Below are positions 25,242 to 33,330 of a DNA stretch of 39,639 nucleotides, one piece after another. The DNA is from CAZIPZ01 sp964541075. Its GTDB lineage: Bacteria > Acidobacteriota > Terriglobia > 20CM-2-55-15. The first letter of the stretch is position 1. Each line of letters starts with the position of its first letter. The translations under genes were made by a program, and so were the position numbers. The notes under the pieces were generated by a model, which was given only the letters and a program-made list of their open reading frames with translations, had not been told where the DNA came from and searched no databases. The stretch is taken from positions 1 through 39,639 of the forward strand of contig CAZIPZ010000007.1 of assembly GCA_964541075.1 (NCBI GenBank), read 5' to 3'.

Positions 25242-25568
25242 ATGGGTAAGAAACTTTACGTCGGCAATCTTCCTTTTGCCGCGACCGACGAAACTCTTCA
25301 GGAGATTTTCGCCCAAGCGGGCACGGTTCAATCCGCCAAGATCATCACGGACCGCGATACGGGCAGAAGCAAGGGTTTCGGCTTTGTCGAAATGGCTTCA
25401 GATCAGGAAGCGGCTGACGCGATCCAGAAATTCAATGGCGCCGATTACGGAGGACGGTCGATGACCGTCGCCGAAGCTCGTCCAATGAGCCCACGCGAAG
25501 ACCGAGGTTTTGGAGGCGGAGGCGGTGGCGGTGGCGGTGGGCGAGGCGGCAGAGGAAACCGCTGGTAG
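25242..25568 (+). CDS. RRM-domain RNA-binding protein with glycine-rich tail
   Basis: The ATG at 25242 is preceded by GGAGGAGGG (25231-25239), so I use it and not the upstream frame start. The 108-residue protein has one RRM: RNP2 is LYVGNL (5-10) and RNP1 is KGFGFVEM (44-51). The last 20 residues are Gly/Arg-rich (RGG-like). This is the layout of the cyanobacterial Rbp and bacterial cold-shock RRM proteins, which act as RNA chaperones. A 5' leader with small hairpins precedes it (see finding). Confidence 0.95.
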   Translation: MGKKLYVGNLPFAATDETLQEIFAQAGTVQSAKIITDRDTGRSKGFGFVEMASDQEAADAIQKFNGADYGGRSMTVAEARPMSPREDRGFGGGGGGGGGGRGGRGNRW

Positions 25569-25662
25569 CAGCGGATCCTGCTCGACTCGCGGCACAAGCA
25601 GCTACGGATTACGGCAGCGTTGCTGGCGTGATCCGCAGCAAGCCTTCCAAACTTTGTCCTTC

Positions 25663-26418
25663 ATGCCCCAAGATCCCTTTGTCGATTGGTTTGAAGCCCT
25701 CGAAGCGCGCCATCTTGCCAACTTGAACTTTTCTGAAGTCCGTCGCGCCGTTCAGGCGCTTTCCATTAGGTATGTCGAAAAACGCCATCGATTTGGCACA
25801 GGCGGCATACTCGATGGCGAAGGGAAACGCGCGGCCTTCGCAATGTTTTATGGCCCTCTCCACTTTCTTCTCGTAAGGCAGATCGTGCGGGCGCTCCATG
25901 CAACGGTTCCCAATAATGCTTCAATCCTGGATGTCGGCGCCGGAACGGGTGTTGCCGGCGCCGCATGGGCGCTGGAATCTCTTCGAAATCCCGCGGTCAT
26001 CGGCGTTGACCATAATCCTTGGGCGCTGTCTGAGTGCAAGTGGACGTATCGAACGCTCGGACTTCGCGGCCGTGTGCAGGCGGTCGACTTGGCTTCGTTC
26101 AAAATCCCGGCCGGCGTGGCAGTGATCGCTGCGTTTACCGTTAACGAAGTCGATGAAGCCAGGCGAGCGCACATGCACAGCCAATTTTTGAGCGCCATCC
26201 GGCGCGGCACTCCCGTCCTGATTGTAGAACCTATCGCGCGACGCCTGTCTTCCTGGTGGGAAGAGTGGGCGACCAGTTGGAAATCAGAAGGAGGAAGAGC
26301 CGACGAGTGGCGGTTTCGGCTGACCCTGCCGGAGAAACTTCAACTGATGGACCGCGCGGCAGGGCTGGATCATCGGGAACTCACAGGGCGGTCTCTATGG
26401 GCGCCGGGATCAACGTGA
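25663..26418 (+). CDS. class I SAM-dependent methyltransferase
   Basis: I start at the ATG at 25663 (251 residues); upstream of it the frame only reads the RRM glycine codons out of frame. Motif I is ILDVGAGTGVAGAAWALE (about 85-102), followed by VIGVDHNPWAL with the acidic ribose-binding residue and a post-III AAFTVNEVDEARR. The N-terminal helical region (YGPLHFLLVRQIVRAL) recalls Rsm22-like rRNA methyltransferases, but the zinc cysteines of that family are absent, so this is weak. 94 nt after the RRM gene. Confidence 0.85.
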   Translation: MPQDPFVDWFEALEARHLANLNFSEVRRAVQALSIRYVEKRHRFGTGGILDGEGKRAAFAMFYGPLHFLLVRQIVRALHATVPNNASILDVGAGTGVAGAAWALESLRNPAVIGVDHNPWALSECKWTYRTLGLRGRVQAVDLASFKIPAGVAVIAAFTVNEVDEARRAHMHSQFLSAIRRGTPVLIVEPIARRLSSWWEEWATSWKSEGGRADEWRFRLTLPEKLQLMDRAAGLDHRELTGRSLWAPGST

Positions 26419-26431
26419 TAAACTTCGCGCC

Positions 26432-26899
26432 ATGCCTTTCTGTCCAACGTGCGGCAGGCCGGCCGATCAGGCGGCGCTATATTGTCAGTCTTGCGGCGCC
26501 GGGATCAGGCCTGAGCCTGTCACCGAAAATATTGGCAATTACGCGGGATTTTGGAAACGGGTTGGAGCCTGGGCGATCGATGCAGTCGTGCTTAGCATCG
26601 TCTTGTCATTCTTGCTGAGTGCGAGCGGAAGAATCTTCCCCGGTTTGTTCATACCTTGGCTCTATGAGGCTTGGCTGCACAGTTCCGAGTGGCAAGCCAC
26701 GCTAGGTAAACGCGCCTTGAATATCGTTGTTACCGGTGTAAACGGCGGAAGAATCTCCTTCGCCAGAGCGACAGGACGACACTTTGCCAAATGGATTTCG
26801 GCTGGCACGTTTCTAGTTGGCTTCATCATGGCGGCCTTTACCGCCAGGAAGCAGGCTCTCCACGACCTGATCGCCGGAACCATCGTTGTAAACAGGTGA
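26432..26899 (+). CDS. RDD-family membrane protein with N-terminal zinc ribbon
   Basis: The 155-residue protein begins with a zinc ribbon: Cys4, Cys7, Cys18, Cys21. An RDD domain follows: YAGFWKRVGAWAIDAVVL with the conserved Arg/Asp, a WQATLGKRALNIVVTG loop, RATGRHFAKWIS, and KQALHDLIAGTIVV at the end. Two or three membrane helices are visible (about 52-75, 85-95 and 125-140). 13 nt after the methyltransferase; no clear ribosome site. Role unknown, often membrane assembly or small-solute transport. Confidence 0.92.
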   Translation: MPFCPTCGRPADQAALYCQSCGAGIRPEPVTENIGNYAGFWKRVGAWAIDAVVLSIVLSFLLSASGRIFPGLFIPWLYEAWLHSSEWQATLGKRALNIVVTGVNGGRISFARATGRHFAKWISAGTFLVGFIMAAFTARKQALHDLIAGTIVVNR

Positions 26900-27082
26900 C
26901 CTAATCCCATCCGACGCGTCGACAGCGTTAAACTGCCTGTTGCTTCCTTTGAAACGGGACAATTTCCACTCCGAATGACGTAGTGGTTGCCCGTTGCCAC
27001 CTTAACCCTCTGTTTTTGCTGGGTCGCCCGCGAGCTTCATTGGTCACGTTTTTGCGTAATGCTTTCCGGACGAGGAGGCAAA

Positions 27083-28561
27083 ATGCGGAAATCGATCCTT
27101 CCCCTTTTATTGATCCTTTCATTTCAGATTGTCGCAGTCGCCCAAACAACCGCGAGTTCTGTTTCCTATTCTGTGGCTGCACGTGGAGGCCAGATCATAG
27201 AAACTCTGGGAGGCGCGGAACCGGTCATTGTGGGGTACGCTCGCGTACAACCCTCTGTAAGCACCGTACCGGCCGGCGTCGCCATTTTTGGATTGCGCCT
27301 CAACGGCATATTGGTGACCGAGGCGGGAGTGCCGGCGGTGACGCCGATCCTGTCTGGCCGCACATTCGCCGAAGTCGGAGGAGCGATCAATACCGGCATC
27401 GCTTTCGCAAATCCCAACAGCAATGCCGTGGTTATCACTTTTACGTTCACCGATCAAAATGGAAATGACTTTGGCCGACGGAGTCTGACGCTCGGTCCCA
27501 GAGAGCAGATCGCCCGCTTTCTGAGCGAGGATCCATTCGGCGCGCGTATCCAATTCACCGGAACATTTTCCTTTAGTTCGACCGAGCCTGTAGCTGTCGT
27601 GGCTCTTCGCGGCTTGACGAATGAGCGGGGAGAGTTCTTGATTGCGACTCAACCCGTCACGCCAATTCCTTCCAGCTTTAATGGAAGCGTCGTCACAATA
27701 AGTCACTTTGCCGATGGTGGAGGATGGAAGATGGAACTGGTGCTGGTGAATCCGAGCGAGGAGACTCTTACAGGCAGCGTTCAATTCTTCAGCGAGGGGA
27801 GCTCGACGGTGTCAGGGGCGGCCATCATGATCAACGTGAACGGACTGGTTGCTGCATCGTTTGACTATACGATCCGGCCTCACGCGTCCGTCAAGCTCAC
27901 CACCATGAGTTCTTCGAGTGCAGTGGTGCAAGTTGGAAGCATTCGGATTACTCCAACACCAGGCATTCGAGGGCCTTCGAGCTTCGCTGTCTTTTCGCTG
28001 GCGACCGCCGGAGTCACCGTTGCTCAAGCTGCTGTTCCCGCAGAGACTCCGGGGCCAGCTTTCAGAATGTATGCCGAAGCAACATCGTCTTCGGCCTCGC
28101 CGGCCTCGATACAAACCGGAATCGCCATAGGCAACACATCGAGCACTCCGGCAACCGTGAATTTCGAGTTGACGACGCTCAGCGGAACGAGCGTTGGATT
28201 GAGCGCGGCAGTCGTCGTCCCAGCGTTCGGGCACGTTTCGAAGTTTCTGAATGAATTGTTTCCGACCTTGGATCTGCCATTCCGTGGAATTCTCAGAATC
28301 AACGGCGGAAGCAGCATTATCGCAGTTTCGGGACTGCGCACACGGTTCAACGAACGTGGAGACTTTATGATCACAATGACGCCGGCATCCAATGAGATTG
28401 CTCAGGCGACCACGGCTGACGTGTTCTTTCCCCACATTGTTGATCGCGGCGGGTACACAACCCAGTTCGTTCTTTTTAGCGGAGTAACTGGCCAGACCTC
28501 CTTCGGCTCGATCTCGTTTGTTGGTCAGTCTGGACAGGCGTTGAACCTAACAGTGCAATAG
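27083..28561 (+). CDS. secreted protein built from two repeated modules
   Basis: The start at 27083 follows GAGGAGGC and gives a signal peptide (MRKSILPLLLILSFQIVAVAQ). The 492-residue protein holds an internal duplication about 241 residues apart. Paired anchors are NTGIAFANPNSNAV (103-116) with QTGIAIGNTSSTPATV (344-359), LRGLTNERGEFLIAT (175-189) with LRTRFNERGDFMITM (418-432), and HFADGGGWKMELVLVNP (208-224) with the HIVDRGGYTTQFVLF block (451-465). The second module ends just after VGQSGQALNLTVQ, where the first continues for another 50 residues, so the protein may be C-terminally shortened. Modules of this kind are frequent in Acidobacteriota surface proteins; function unknown. Confidence 0.85.
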   Translation: MRKSILPLLLILSFQIVAVAQTTASSVSYSVAARGGQIIETLGGAEPVIVGYARVQPSVSTVPAGVAIFGLRLNGILVTEAGVPAVTPILSGRTFAEVGGAINTGIAFANPNSNAVVITFTFTDQNGNDFGRRSLTLGPREQIARFLSEDPFGARIQFTGTFSFSSTEPVAVVALRGLTNERGEFLIATQPVTPIPSSFNGSVVTISHFADGGGWKMELVLVNPSEETLTGSVQFFSEGSSTVSGAAIMINVNGLVAASFDYTIRPHASVKLTTMSSSSAVVQVGSIRITPTPGIRGPSSFAVFSLATAGVTVAQAAVPAETPGPAFRMYAEATSSSASPASIQTGIAIGNTSSTPATVNFELTTLSGTSVGLSAAVVVPAFGHVSKFLNELFPTLDLPFRGILRINGGSSIIAVSGLRTRFNERGDFMITMTPASNEIAQATTADVFFPHIVDRGGYTTQFVLFSGVTGQTSFGSISFVGQSGQALNLTVQ

Positions 28562-28581
28562 GACGCGTATTCGCGCTCCTA
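28559..28581 (+). terminator. hairpin at the end of the duplicated-module gene
   Basis: TAGGACGCG (28559-28567) and CGCGcTCCTA (28572-28581) form a 9-bp stem with one bulged base and a 4-nt loop. The stem begins at the stop codon. No T-tract follows. Confidence 0.4.
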
Positions 28582-28637
28582 ATGGCGCCACGCACTATGG
28601 TCGTCAGCGTGCATCTCCATAACGGGAGGCTTACTGA

Positions 28638-28787
28638 ATGCTTTGGACTTTGTTTGTAATTCTCTTCCTAATGTGGCTGCTTGGGATGGTCTCGTCTTAC
28701 ACTCTGGGCGGCTTTATTCATATTTTGCTGGTTCTAGCGCTCGTGGCCGTTGTGATCCAGTTGATTACCGGACGTAGGCCGTTGTGA
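28638..28787 (+). CDS. lmo0937-family small membrane protein
   Basis: A 49-residue protein that is too short for routine gene callers. It reads MLWTLFVILFLMWLLGMVS, then YTLGGFIHILLVLALVAVVI and QLITGRRPL. The WLLG, GGFIHILLV and C-terminal GRRPL elements match the lmo0937 family. Two hydrophobic helices are separated by a short polar turn. GGGAGG at 28624-28629 lies 8 nt upstream. Its last 23 bases overlap the end of a minus-strand gene. Confidence 0.85.
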   Translation: MLWTLFVILFLMWLLGMVSSYTLGGFIHILLVLALVAVVIQLITGRRPL

Positions 28788-29013
28788 CGTACATTGACAG
28801 CATGAAACTTAGTGCTGTCAGCAGCATGAGAAGCGGGATCAGTTCGCGAGGGTAGCCGCATTCCTCGGAGGCATTCATGATTCTCTTTAGTGCCGCGAGG
28901 GCGCGGTCATCCATCTCGCGACTCATGCTCTGAAAACGCTGAGAAGTCCTGAGAAGGCCCAAGGTGCAGGCGACGATTAAGAGTTTTGTTAAAATCAGCA
29001 CAGGAGCCAGCAT
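28765..29013 (-). CDS. small two-helix membrane protein, hypothetical
   Basis: An 82-residue product with hydrophobic segments at about 3-20 (APVLILTKLLIVACTLGLL) and 60-80 (PLLMLLTALSFMLSMYVTT), and a charged middle with SREMDDRALAALKRIMNAS. AGAGGTG about 8 nt before the ATG supports translation. It overlaps the lmo0937-type gene tail to tail by 23 bp. No family recognised. Confidence 0.55.
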   Translation of the reverse strand: MLAPVLILTKLLIVACTLGLLRTSQRFQSMSREMDDRALAALKRIMNASEECGYPRELIPLLMLLTALSFMLSMYVTTAYVR

Positions 29014-29121
29014 CCTACGACACCTCTGAAACCCGCGTCAATCCTGAATCCCAGGCGATTCTCATAATTCGCGCAAACGATTGGTAAACATAATAGAATT
29101 CCCGTTCCTGGAGGCGGCGCA

Positions 29122-30714
29122 ATGGATGGTCCAATCGGGAGGCGCGAGTTTGTCCGGATGGCGGCGGCGGGAGTCGCGCTTCCCGGTTGTTTGTTAGGCG
29201 CTGCACCTCAGACGGCCGCAGTCGGACCCGCTCCGGATCCTGCCGAGAGAGAACTGGTGATGGCGGCGCTGGATGCCGCGAAATCTTCCGGGGTCGCATA
29301 TGCGGATGCTCGAATTTCGCGCAATTTCCTCGAGTTCATCACCACAAGAGAACGGCAGATTACAGGAGTTATGAAGACCGATTCCTACGGAATCGGAATC
29401 CGCGCGCTGGTCGGCGGATCCTGGGGTTTTGCTGCGACCAGGGATGTAACCAGGGATGCCGTCGTCCGAGCGGCTCGCGAAGCTGCGGCCACGGCAAGAA
29501 CCAATAACGCGGTTGCTCCCGCCAAAACAATTCTAGCGCCGGCCCGCAGAGTTCGGGACGGCAGATGGGCGACGCCGCACGACATCGATCCTTTCAGCAT
29601 CTCTGTTGAGCAAAAGGCAGATCTTCTCTTCAAGGTGAACGAGTCAGCGCTGAAGGTCAAAGGAGTAAGGTTTGTTTTCTCCAGTATATTTTTCATTAAG
29701 GAAACCCGGCTGGTCGCGAACACCGATGGGTCGCTCATTCAGCAGACATTCGTGCGAATTGGCCCCGAGATCAATGTGACGGCCGTTTCTTCAGATAACT
29801 CCGATTCACAATCGAGGCGTGCTGCAATTGGACCCGCGGGCGCTGGTTGGGAGTACGTTACCGGCTTAGACCTTCCCGAAAACGTAATCCGCTGGTCTGA
29901 AGAAGCCGTGATGAAGCTTTCAGCGCCGCCAGTTGAGCCTGGAAGCTGGGATCTCGTGCTTGATCCCTCGCACCTCTGGCTGACCATTCACGAGTCGATC
30001 GCCCATCCCACCGAACTGGATCGGGCTCTTGGCTACGAAGCCAACTACGCTGGTACGACGTACCTGTCGCCTCCCGAGAAGGTTCTGAGAAAGTTCAAGA
30101 TGGGGCCCGAGTTCATGACGGTCGTGGCCAATCGCACCGAACCGAAAGCTTGTGCGACCGTGGGGTGGGATGATGAAGGCATTCCTGCACGTTCCTGGCC
30201 CGTGATCTTGAACGGCCTGTTCGTCAACTACCATAGCGCGACACGTGAGATGGTTCATTGGACTTCGCCGTATACAAACATCAAGGAAAGTCCCGGATGC
30301 GCTTACGGGGAGGACTGGTCGTCGATTTCCTTTCCTCGAATGCCCAATGTCAGTCTGATGCCCGCCACGACGGCAGTCACTACAGAGGAAATCCTCTCCG
30401 CGACGAAGCGCGGGATCTACATCGAAGGTGACGGCTCATATTCCATTGATCAGCAACGTTACAACTTCCAATTCGGCGGGCAGATTTTCTGGGAGATCCG
30501 TGACGGAAAAAAGACGCGCATGTTGCGGGATGTCGCCTACGTTGGCCGCAGCCCAGAGTTCTGGAATTCTTTGGCGATGATCGGCGGTCCGTCGACATAT
30601 CGAATGGGTGGGACCATCGCCGATGGGAAAGGCCAGCCGCCGCAGTCCAATGCGGTGTCCCACGGCTGTCCGATGGCGCTCTTCAGGGGCGCGAACATAA
30701 TTCGAACGGCGTAG
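29122..30714 (+). CDS. tldD: TldD-family metalloprotease with Tat signal
   Basis: The 530-residue protein begins with a twin-arginine signal: GRREFVRMAAAGVALPGCLL (residues 6-25), with an LPGC that could be lipidated. CTGGAGG 7 nt before the ATG fixes this start. The rest is a TldD subunit. The zinc motif HEXXXH is His290-Glu291-His295 (HESIAHPTELD), with the glycine-rich late region SMRMGG-like at the C-terminus (TYRMGGTIADGKGQPP). TldD pairs with TldE to form a cytoplasmic protease for small unstructured peptides in E. coli; here TldD carries an export signal. Confidence 0.93.
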   Translation: MDGPIGRREFVRMAAAGVALPGCLLGAAPQTAAVGPAPDPAERELVMAALDAAKSSGVAYADARISRNFLEFITTRERQITGVMKTDSYGIGIRALVGGSWGFAATRDVTRDAVVRAAREAAATARTNNAVAPAKTILAPARRVRDGRWATPHDIDPFSISVEQKADLLFKVNESALKVKGVRFVFSSIFFIKETRLVANTDGSLIQQTFVRIGPEINVTAVSSDNSDSQSRRAAIGPAGAGWEYVTGLDLPENVIRWSEEAVMKLSAPPVEPGSWDLVLDPSHLWLTIHESIAHPTELDRALGYEANYAGTTYLSPPEKVLRKFKMGPEFMTVVANRTEPKACATVGWDDEGIPARSWPVILNGLFVNYHSATREMVHWTSPYTNIKESPGCAYGEDWSSISFPRMPNVSLMPATTAVTTEEILSATKRGIYIEGDGSYSIDQQRYNFQFGGQIFWEIRDGKKTRMLRDVAYVGRSPEFWNSLAMIGGPSTYRMGGTIADGKGQPPQSNAVSHGCPMALFRGANIIRTA

Positions 30715-30723
30715 AGGATTTTC

Positions 30724-32091
30724 ATGACTGCAATGCCTCAAGTAAAGCGTCGAGGTCTGGATCCGGACGACATGCTGCGGCTCAGCGAGCAGGTTCTCAG
30801 CTACGCAAAGGCAGATTACACCCGTGTAAATATCCAGTCAGGTGTTCGAGGCTTTACCCGAACTGCCATCAATCGCGTAACAACCGCCGGCAACATCAGC
30901 AATGTGTCCGTGCGGATCACTAGCGTCTTTGGAAAACGCACGGCATCGATGGAAACCAACAGACTCGATGACCGGGGATTGCAGGAGACGGTTCGAAATT
31001 GCGAAAGCATCGCACGCCTTTCCCCCGAAGATCCCGAGTATTTGCCCGAACTGGAGTCGCAAAAGTATGTCGACGTTAACGGATACTACGCCAGCACTGG
31101 CGACCTCTCCATGGAGGATCGCGCACGTTCAGCGGGCGCGGTCCTTAAGCATATGCGCTCTCCGAAGATGGTGGCTGCCGGCTTTATCGACGTTCGCGCC
31201 GGATCTCAATCCTGCTGTACTTCACGGGGACTGTTTGCTTATGAATCGAGCACCGCGGTGGCTGCGACGCTAACGATACGAACTCATGACGGACTCTCTT
31301 CAGGTTGGGCGGGAGACGAGGGCTCCGATTGGTCCGCCATCGACTCCGAGCGTATCGCACTGGACGCAATTCGTAAATGCGGGGAATGGGAAGGGAAGAC
31401 CCCGCTCGAACCCGGCCGTTACGATGTCATTCTCGAGCCCACGGCGTTTGGTGTGCTAATGCTGAAAATGATGAACGTATTCGACGCGAGAATGGCCGAA
31501 GAAGGTCGATCTTACTTTTCCAAGCAGGGTGGTGGAACACTGCTAGGCGAGAAGGTGTTCGACGAACGGGTCACCATCACGAGTAATCCCGCAGCGGCGA
31601 ATGCCGAGACGAGCCCTTTCGCCTCTGATGGACAACCGGTTCGGTCCGAAGTGTGGGTTGACAAGGGCGTCCTGAGGAATCTGTCGTTCTCGCGATTCTG
31701 GGCTCAGCGCAAGAATGTCGAAGCAAGGCCATCGCCGTTGAATCTCATTGTTTCTGGAGGAAGCGCTTCGTTGGAGGACATGATCAAATCCACTAAACGG
31801 GGAGTCCTCATAACACGTTTCTGGTACATACGGCCTTTAAATCCAAGACAGATTTCCCAAACCGGACTAACCCGTGATGGCACTTTTTTCATCGAAAATG
31901 GGAAGATCAGCCGCCCCGTCGTGAATTTTCGATTCAATCAATCGATCGGCGAACTGTTGAAGAACGTCGAAATGCTCGGCAGATCGGTTCGGGTTTGCGC
32001 AACCGAAACTAGTTCTGTGGGTGCGCCGATAGTAGTTCCCGCCGTCAAGGTTCGAGACTTCAATCTCGCCAGCGTCAGCGACGCTGTTTAA
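30724..32091 (+). CDS. tldE: TldE/PmbA-family subunit
   Basis: A 455-residue TldE/PmbA partner. It starts 9 nt after tldD with GAGGA upstream. The N-terminal domain runs about 15-220 and the C-terminal about 235-455, with YDVILEPTAFGVLMLKMM, FSKQGGGTLLGEKVFDERVTI in two parts, and a late FIENGKISRPVVNFRFN. As expected for TldE, no HEXXXH is present. No signal peptide or twin arginine occurs at the N-terminus (MTAMPQVKRRGLDPDD), unlike its partner. Confidence 0.92.
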   Translation: MTAMPQVKRRGLDPDDMLRLSEQVLSYAKADYTRVNIQSGVRGFTRTAINRVTTAGNISNVSVRITSVFGKRTASMETNRLDDRGLQETVRNCESIARLSPEDPEYLPELESQKYVDVNGYYASTGDLSMEDRARSAGAVLKHMRSPKMVAAGFIDVRAGSQSCCTSRGLFAYESSTAVAATLTIRTHDGLSSGWAGDEGSDWSAIDSERIALDAIRKCGEWEGKTPLEPGRYDVILEPTAFGVLMLKMMNVFDARMAEEGRSYFSKQGGGTLLGEKVFDERVTITSNPAAANAETSPFASDGQPVRSEVWVDKGVLRNLSFSRFWAQRKNVEARPSPLNLIVSGGSASLEDMIKSTKRGVLITRFWYIRPLNPRQISQTGLTRDGTFFIENGKISRPVVNFRFNQSIGELLKNVEMLGRSVRVCATETSSVGAPIVVPAVKVRDFNLASVSDAV

Positions 32092-32098
32092 ATAGCGC

Positions 32099-32875
32099 TT
32101 AAATCTCAAACTCTGCCCAGACGAAAGTGTGGTCTGAGGCTCTAAGCGCGCGCCGTGGTTCCATGTCCACGTCGAAGCGCGTCACCTTTTCCGCCAAGGG
32201 GCGAGTCGCCAGAATGTGGTCGATTCTCCAACCCTTGTTTTTTTCCAGGGAGCTTGGGCGAAGGTAGTCCCAAAAGGTGAATTGTTGCTTCTCGGGATGA
32301 AGCCGGCGGAACACGTCGATGAATCCCCATTCGACGGTGTGCTTATAAGCTCGCCGGACGTCTTCATGAAAGCACACGTGTTTGAGATGCTTTTCCGGAC
32401 TGTGAACGTCAATGGGGTCGGGCGCTACATTCATGTCTCCAAGCCAAATGGCAGGCTGATCCGGCGAGAGATGGGTGGCGAAATAGTTGCGAAGGCGTTC
32501 ATACCACCTAAGCTTGTATTCGTATTGGGGTGTGCCGAGTTTGAACCCGTTCGGGACATACGTATTGATGACCGGTATCCCGCTGACGACCACTCGCATC
32601 AGTCGAGCATCATCGATTTCGGGCAACTGATCATCAAAACCATAGAAAACAGCATCCGGGACCACGCGGGTCAGAACCGCGACTCCGTTGTAGGACTTCA
32701 TACCCCGGAAGTTAATTTGATACCCAGTGGAAGACAGGACAAGTAGAGGAAATGCGTCGTCCTGGCACTTGGTCTCTTGAATGCATAGCACGTCGGGTTG
32801 ATTCCGCTCAATCCAGGCAAGAATGGCATCCAGACGGATTCGAATGGAATTGACGTTATACGTGGCGATTTTCAT
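32099..32875 (-). CDS. xthA: exodeoxyribonuclease III (AP endonuclease)
   Basis: I start at the ATG at 32875 (258 residues); the open frame continues to 33157 but the extra residues look random. Active-site blocks are MKIATYNVNSIRIR, IQETKCQDDAFP (metal-binding Glu), NTYVPNG, WLGDMNVAPDPID (Asp/Asn pair), and the final LRASDHTFVWAEF (Asp-His). It repairs abasic and oxidised DNA ends. Convergent with tldE, 7 nt apart. Confidence 0.95.
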   Translation of the reverse strand: MKIATYNVNSIRIRLDAILAWIERNQPDVLCIQETKCQDDAFPLLVLSSTGYQINFRGMKSYNGVAVLTRVVPDAVFYGFDDQLPEIDDARLMRVVVSGIPVINTYVPNGFKLGTPQYEYKLRWYERLRNYFATHLSPDQPAIWLGDMNVAPDPIDVHSPEKHLKHVCFHEDVRRAYKHTVEWGFIDVFRRLHPEKQQFTFWDYLRPSSLEKNKGWRIDHILATRPLAEKVTRFDVDMEPRRALRASDHTFVWAEFEI

Positions 32876-32923
32876 CGCAAACGGATGCTGCGACGGTCCG
32901 TCCATCTTAATAGGAGGTCCCGA

Positions 32924-33094
32924 ATGGCTGAGGAAAATAGCAGCAGTAATGTGGCGTCCGTGGGCATCGTTGTCATTATCCTTCTCGCTATCTTTGCTTT
33001 CTACTTTCTTTTTAGTAGAGGCGTTTCGGCTCACAGGAGCATTGACATCAACATAGAAAAGCCGGCGGAGACCGCGCCGTTCGAAAAACGATGA
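32924..33094 (+). CDS. small single-helix membrane protein, hypothetical
   Basis: A 56-residue protein behind a good TAGGAGGT (32911-32918). One membrane helix spans about 12-30 (SVGIVVIILLAIFAFYFLF). The C-terminus is short and charged (INIEKPAETAPFEKR). Divergent from xthA. No family recognised. Confidence 0.7.
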   Translation: MAEENSSSNVASVGIVVIILLAIFAFYFLFSRGVSAHRSIDINIEKPAETAPFEKR

Positions 33095-33288
33095 CTCCAA
33101 AACCGACATCCAAGCCCGTGCCCAGGCGTCGGACGCGGATCGCTGAGGACTATGCAAAGAAGGTTCGAGCAGAACCGCCTAAGCAAACACGGCAGGAAGA
33201 TCCCCGAACCAAGCGTCTAAATGGGCCTGTTGCAGGCGCCCATGATCATGGGCCTCCACAGGAGCCGAAGAACAGGAAGGGACGGTAA
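33091..33288 (+). CDS. small basic proline-rich protein, hypothetical
   Basis: A 65-residue frame overlapping the previous gene as ATGA. The sequence is rich in Lys, Arg and Pro (SKPVPRRRTRIAEDY, EPKNRKGR) and probably disordered. The only support is the coupled start and the lack of anything else in the space. Confidence 0.42.
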   Translation: MTPKPTSKPVPRRRTRIAEDYAKKVRAEPPKQTRQEDPRTKRLNGPVAGAHDHGPPQEPKNRKGR

Positions 33289-33299
33289 AATCGCAGGCA

Positions 33300-33330
33300 C
33301 TGTTCAGTACCAGCGAATAAGACTGAACAG
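33300..33330. other. 9-bp inverted repeat at convergent gene ends
   Basis: CTGTTCAGT (33300-33308) and ACTGAACAG (33322-33330) are perfect complements across 13 nt. They cover the stop codon of the minus-strand transporter/synthase-like gene and lie just after the small plus-strand gene. No T-tract; a shared transcript-end structure is possible. Confidence 0.35.

Noticed and set aside
26900..27082. Possible riboswitch in the 183-bp leader of the duplicated-module gene
   Set aside because: I compared it by eye with GEMM-type and fluoride-type consensus patterns and found no convincing core.
32876..33157. N-terminal extension of exonuclease III
   Set aside because: Exonuclease III starts at MKIATYNVN; the extension overlaps the small plus-strand gene and lacks any pattern.
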